Origin: JAHEFX01 sp964614585 | GTDB lineage: Bacteria > Actinomycetota > Acidimicrobiia > Spongiisociales > JAENVV01 | NCBI GenBank assembly: GCA_964614585.1 | Contig: CAZTLW010000111.1 | Span: 1-7,569, forward strand | Length of the DNA: 7,569 nucleotides | Direction: 5' to 3' | Shown here: positions 5,891 to 7,569 of the stretch, one piece after another | Layout: every line of letters begins with the position of its first letter | Position numbering within the stretch: the stretch's first letter is position 1 | The notes under the pieces: generated by a model | Database searches by the model: none | Told to the model about the DNA's origin: nothing | The model's input: the letters and a program-made list of their open reading frames with translations, nothing else | Made by a program: the position numbers and the translations under genes

Positions 5891-6946
5891 ATGTCCACCA
5901 TCGTCCACGTCGTCGGGACGGGCACGATCGGGGAGCCCCTCATCGGGCTGCTCGCCGACCACCTCGAGGACTTCGGGATCGACGAGGTCACCTTCATGAA
6001 GCGCACCCCGCTCGTGGAGGAGCGCAGCAAGGTGAAGGACCTCATCGACCGCGGCGCCCAACTGGCCGTCCTGCCGGAGCGTCGGGCGTCGTTCGAGGAG
6101 CTCGGGCTCAACCCCAAGTTCACCGATGAGGAGGCGCTTGCCCGGGCCACCGTCGTCATCGACTGCACCCCGGCCGGCAACACCCACAAGGAGGGCTACG
6201 AGGCGATGGACGGCCCCATCGGGTTCCTGGCCCAGGGCTCGGAGTTCGGGTTCGGGAAGATGTATGCCCGCGGCATCAACGACGAGGCCCTCGTCCACGG
6301 CGAGGACCGCTTCCTCCAGGTCGTGTCGTGCAACACGCACAACATCTCGGCGATGGTGAAGACGCTGGCCATGGACGCCGACGGGTCGTCGCACCTCGTC
6401 GACGGCAAGTTCGTGCTGCTCCGCCGGTCCAACGACATCAGCCAGGACGATGCGTTCGTGCCGTCCCCGACGGTCGGTCGTCACGCCGACGAGCGGTTCG
6501 GCACCCACCACGCCCGGGATGCCCACCACCTGTTCGAGACGCTCGGCCTCGACCTGCCGCTGTTCTCGTCGGCGATGAAGCTCCCGACCCAGTACATGCA
6601 CGCCCTCTGGTTCAACCTCACGCTCGATCGGGAGATGACCCGGGACGAGGCGATCGACCGCCTGCGGGCCAACCGCCGGGTGGCCCTCACCCACAAGACG
6701 TCGGCCAACTCGGTGTTCTCGTTCGGCCGTGACCACGGCTACTACGGGCGGATCCTCAACCAGGCGGTGGTGCCGATCGAGTCGCTGACGGTGCGCAACG
6801 GCAACGAACTCGTGGGGTTCTGCTTCACGAGCCAGGACGGCAACTCGCTGCTCTCGAGCATCGCCGCCTCGCTCTGGTTCGTCGACCCGACCGACTACAA
6901 GGCCCGGATCGAGACCGTCAAGCGCTACTTCTTCGACGAGGTGTGA
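5891..6946 (+). CDS. Archaeal-type (class II) glyceraldehyde-3-phosphate dehydrogenase
   Basis: A 351-residue protein whose features follow the archaeal class II GAPDH family in order. There is an N-terminal Rossmann loop VVGTGTIGEP (7-16), where archaeal enzymes have NGYGTIGKR. VVSCNTH (144-150) holds the predicted catalytic Cys147, where the archaeal pattern is VVSCNTTG. LLRRSND (176-182) matches the RRAAD-type anion-binding stretch, and LPTQYMHALW (231-240) supplies the predicted catalytic His237. The FGRD segment (278-281) and the C-terminal domain also align. The family converts glyceraldehyde-3-phosphate and phosphate to 1,3-bisphosphoglycerate with NAD(P), reversibly. Differences are HN in place of TG after CNT, and a His-rich stretch HHARDAHH (206-213). 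Bacterial glycolytic GAPDH (class I, SCTTN) is clearly different. It sits behind the glyoxylate-shunt operon but has its own strong ribosome site and a 128-bp leader gap. A gluconeogenic role is inference; a divergent phosphorylated-aldehyde dehydrogenase is the main alternative. Confidence 0.82.
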   Translation: MSTIVHVVGTGTIGEPLIGLLADHLEDFGIDEVTFMKRTPLVEERSKVKDLIDRGAQLAVLPERRASFEELGLNPKFTDEEALARATVVIDCTPAGNTHKEGYEAMDGPIGFLAQGSEFGFGKMYARGINDEALVHGEDRFLQVVSCNTHNISAMVKTLAMDADGSSHLVDGKFVLLRRSNDISQDDAFVPSPTVGRHADERFGTHHARDAHHLFETLGLDLPLFSSAMKLPTQYMHALWFNLTLDREMTRDEAIDRLRANRRVALTHKTSANSVFSFGRDHGYYGRILNQAVVPIESLTVRNGNELVGFCFTSQDGNSLLSSIAASLWFVDPTDYKARIETVKRYFFDEV

Positions 6947-7323
6947 GGACCCCCGACGACGTCTGGGCCGACCTCGCCGAGGTGCGAGCCGCCCTCGAGT
7001 CGGCGGCGCCCGACGAGCGCCCCGAGTTGGAGCGGCGTCGGGCGTCCCTGGCGGCCGAGGCCGAGCGGCTGGCGGCCGACCACCGCGAGAAGGACCTGCA
7101 CCGTGAACTCGCCGAGGTCGAGGCCGAGTTGGAGGCGCTGGTCGACCGCCACATCGGCAACACCGCCAAGAAGCGGGGCTTCGTCATGGGCTTCGTCTGG
7201 GGTGACCACGACTCGGCCAAGCACCTGGCCGAGTTGAACCGCCAGATGGACGAGGCCGGTGGCCGGGCGGATCTCGAGGCCCGAAGGCTGGAGCTGCGGA
7301 GGCAGCTGGGCCTGGAGGAGTAG
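6943..7323 (+). CDS. Small coiled-coil protein of unknown function, coupled to the class II GAPDH
   Basis: A 126-residue protein starting at GTG 6943 and overlapping the GAPDH stop by 4 bp (GTGA), a usual sign of translational coupling and a shared operon. I do not recognise the family. Two charged, heptad-like alpha-helical stretches rich in Glu, Arg, Ala and Leu (about 26-69 and 93-124) flank a short non-helical centre, HIGNTAKKRGFVMGFVWGDHD (70-90). That centre is the only part with distinctive aromatic and glycine residues. There is no signal peptide, Cys pair or nucleotide-binding motif, and the helices are too charged to be membrane spans. It is probably cytoplasmic and perhaps dimeric. 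The coupling suggests a function or stoichiometry tied to the GAPDH, but a simple housekeeping neighbour cannot be excluded. Confidence 0.78.
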   Translation: MRTPDDVWADLAEVRAALESAAPDERPELERRRASLAAEAERLAADHREKDLHRELAEVEAELEALVDRHIGNTAKKRGFVMGFVWGDHDSAKHLAELNRQMDEAGGRADLEARRLELRRQLGLEE

Positions 7324-7427
7324 GGAGCGGGAACCCGAACCGCGGAACCGCGGAACGGGGGGACCACATCGTGTTCGAGACCTAGCCGGATCCCCTGCTC
7401 TTCGCCGCTCTCTGGCACCGCCCCCCT
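7324..7427. other. Non-coding spacer with a short GAACCGCG repeat
   Basis: No credible coding frame is seen. GAACCGCG is repeated twice and a half at 7337-7356, so CCGCGG occurs at 7340-7345 and 7348-7353. This could fold locally downstream of the small gene. Nothing else is recognisable. Confidence 0.4.
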
Positions 7428-7456
7428 CCCACCGGCCTCGTACCTCGGCCGGCGGG
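7428..7456. terminator. Hairpin 1 of a tandem pair after the GAPDH operon
   Basis: CCCACCGGCC (7428-7437) pairs with GGCCGGCGGG (7447-7456) with a single A-C mismatch, around a 9-nt loop. It lies 4 nt before a second hairpin and probably belongs to a bidirectional termination region. Confidence 0.5.
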
Positions 7457-7460
7457 ACCC

Positions 7461-7481
7461 ATCCCCCCTCCGGGGGGATTT
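7461..7481 (+). terminator. Hairpin 2 of the tandem pair, followed by a short T-run
   Basis: ATCCCCCC (7461-7468) and GGGGGGAT (7472-7479) pair perfectly around TCC. The plus strand continues TTTCCCT (T-run 7479-7481), the closest to an intrinsic terminator in the window. It likely closes the plus-strand operon against the converging gene at the right edge. Confidence 0.6.
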
Positions 7482-7530
7482 CCCTCGTTGGTGGCGCTGG
7501 TCGGGGACCCGGCGTCGCTCGGGTCCTGAC

Positions 7531-7569
7531 TCAACAGTCGGGGTCGGTCGTGTCGCAGAGTTCGATCCA
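7531..7569 (-). CDS. C-terminal fragment of an unidentified minus-strand gene, cut by the window edge
   Basis: On the minus strand an open frame enters from the right edge and ends at TGA (7531-7533), giving WIELCDTTDPDC at the C-terminus. Ten of twelve visible codons end in G or C. Two Cys in an acidic tail would fit an exported, disulfide-bonded protein, but twelve residues cannot identify it. It would converge on the GAPDH operon, consistent with the terminator pair at 7428-7481. Confidence 0.4.
   Translation of the reverse strand, partial: WIELCDTTDPDC

Noticed and set aside
5891..6946. Inositol-3-phosphate synthase or homoserine dehydrogenase as identity of the Rossmann protein
   Set aside because: The SCNT nucleophile, the RR site and the following MH motif match class II GAPDH in order, and signatures of the other families are absent.
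7324..7530. tRNA or other structured RNA gene in the right-hand spacer
   Set aside because: No cloverleaf or conserved RNA motif was seen; only hairpins of terminator type and a short repeat are present.

Overview
The window comes from a bacterium with high-G+C DNA and a near-total preference for G or C at third codon positions. A RamB-type regulator sits beside a short (428-residue) mycobacterial-type isocitrate lyase, which points to the Actinobacteria/Actinomycetota. The deeper lineage cannot be fixed from the sequence; an Acidimicrobiia-like or other non-model actinobacterium is a guess.

Layout from left to right. (1) The last codons of an unidentified plus-strand gene (ending at 50) converge on a minus-strand beta-ketoacyl-ACP synthase III (136-1143). 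The 85-bp gap holds three hairpins, two of them with identical 10-bp stems. (2) Upstream of the synthase on the same strand is a 475-residue XRE/ScfR-type regulator resembling RamB (1331-2758). The gap between them carries a 111-bp element with perfect 14-bp inverted ends and two 38-bp internal direct repeats. (3) A 101-bp divergent control region separates the regulator from aceB (malate synthase A, 2860-4461) and aceA (isocitrate lyase, 4476-5762), the complete glyoxylate shunt. (4) A 128-bp gap with two hairpins and a four-unit heptamer repeat leads to an archaeal-type (class II) glyceraldehyde-3-phosphate dehydrogenase (5891-6946). This overlaps by 4 bp a small unrecognised coiled-coil gene (6943-7323). 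(5) A non-coding stretch with a tandem pair of hairpins ends the cluster. The final 39 bases look like the C-terminus of a minus-strand gene.

Functionally, the middle of the window is a C2-assimilation module. A regulator that in related bacteria responds to acetate or short-chain acyl status faces the two enzymes that turn acetyl-CoA into net C4 acids. The next gene is a GAPDH of the class that archaea use, several of them mainly in the gluconeogenic direction. A simple reading is growth on acetate or fatty acids feeding gluconeogenesis; the role of the class II GAPDH is inference. The most unusual items are that GAPDH with its coupled small partner, the short palindromic elements that directly abut stop codons, and the terminal-inverted-repeat element between the regulator and the synthase. 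I did not find an obvious defence, mobile or CRISPR system.
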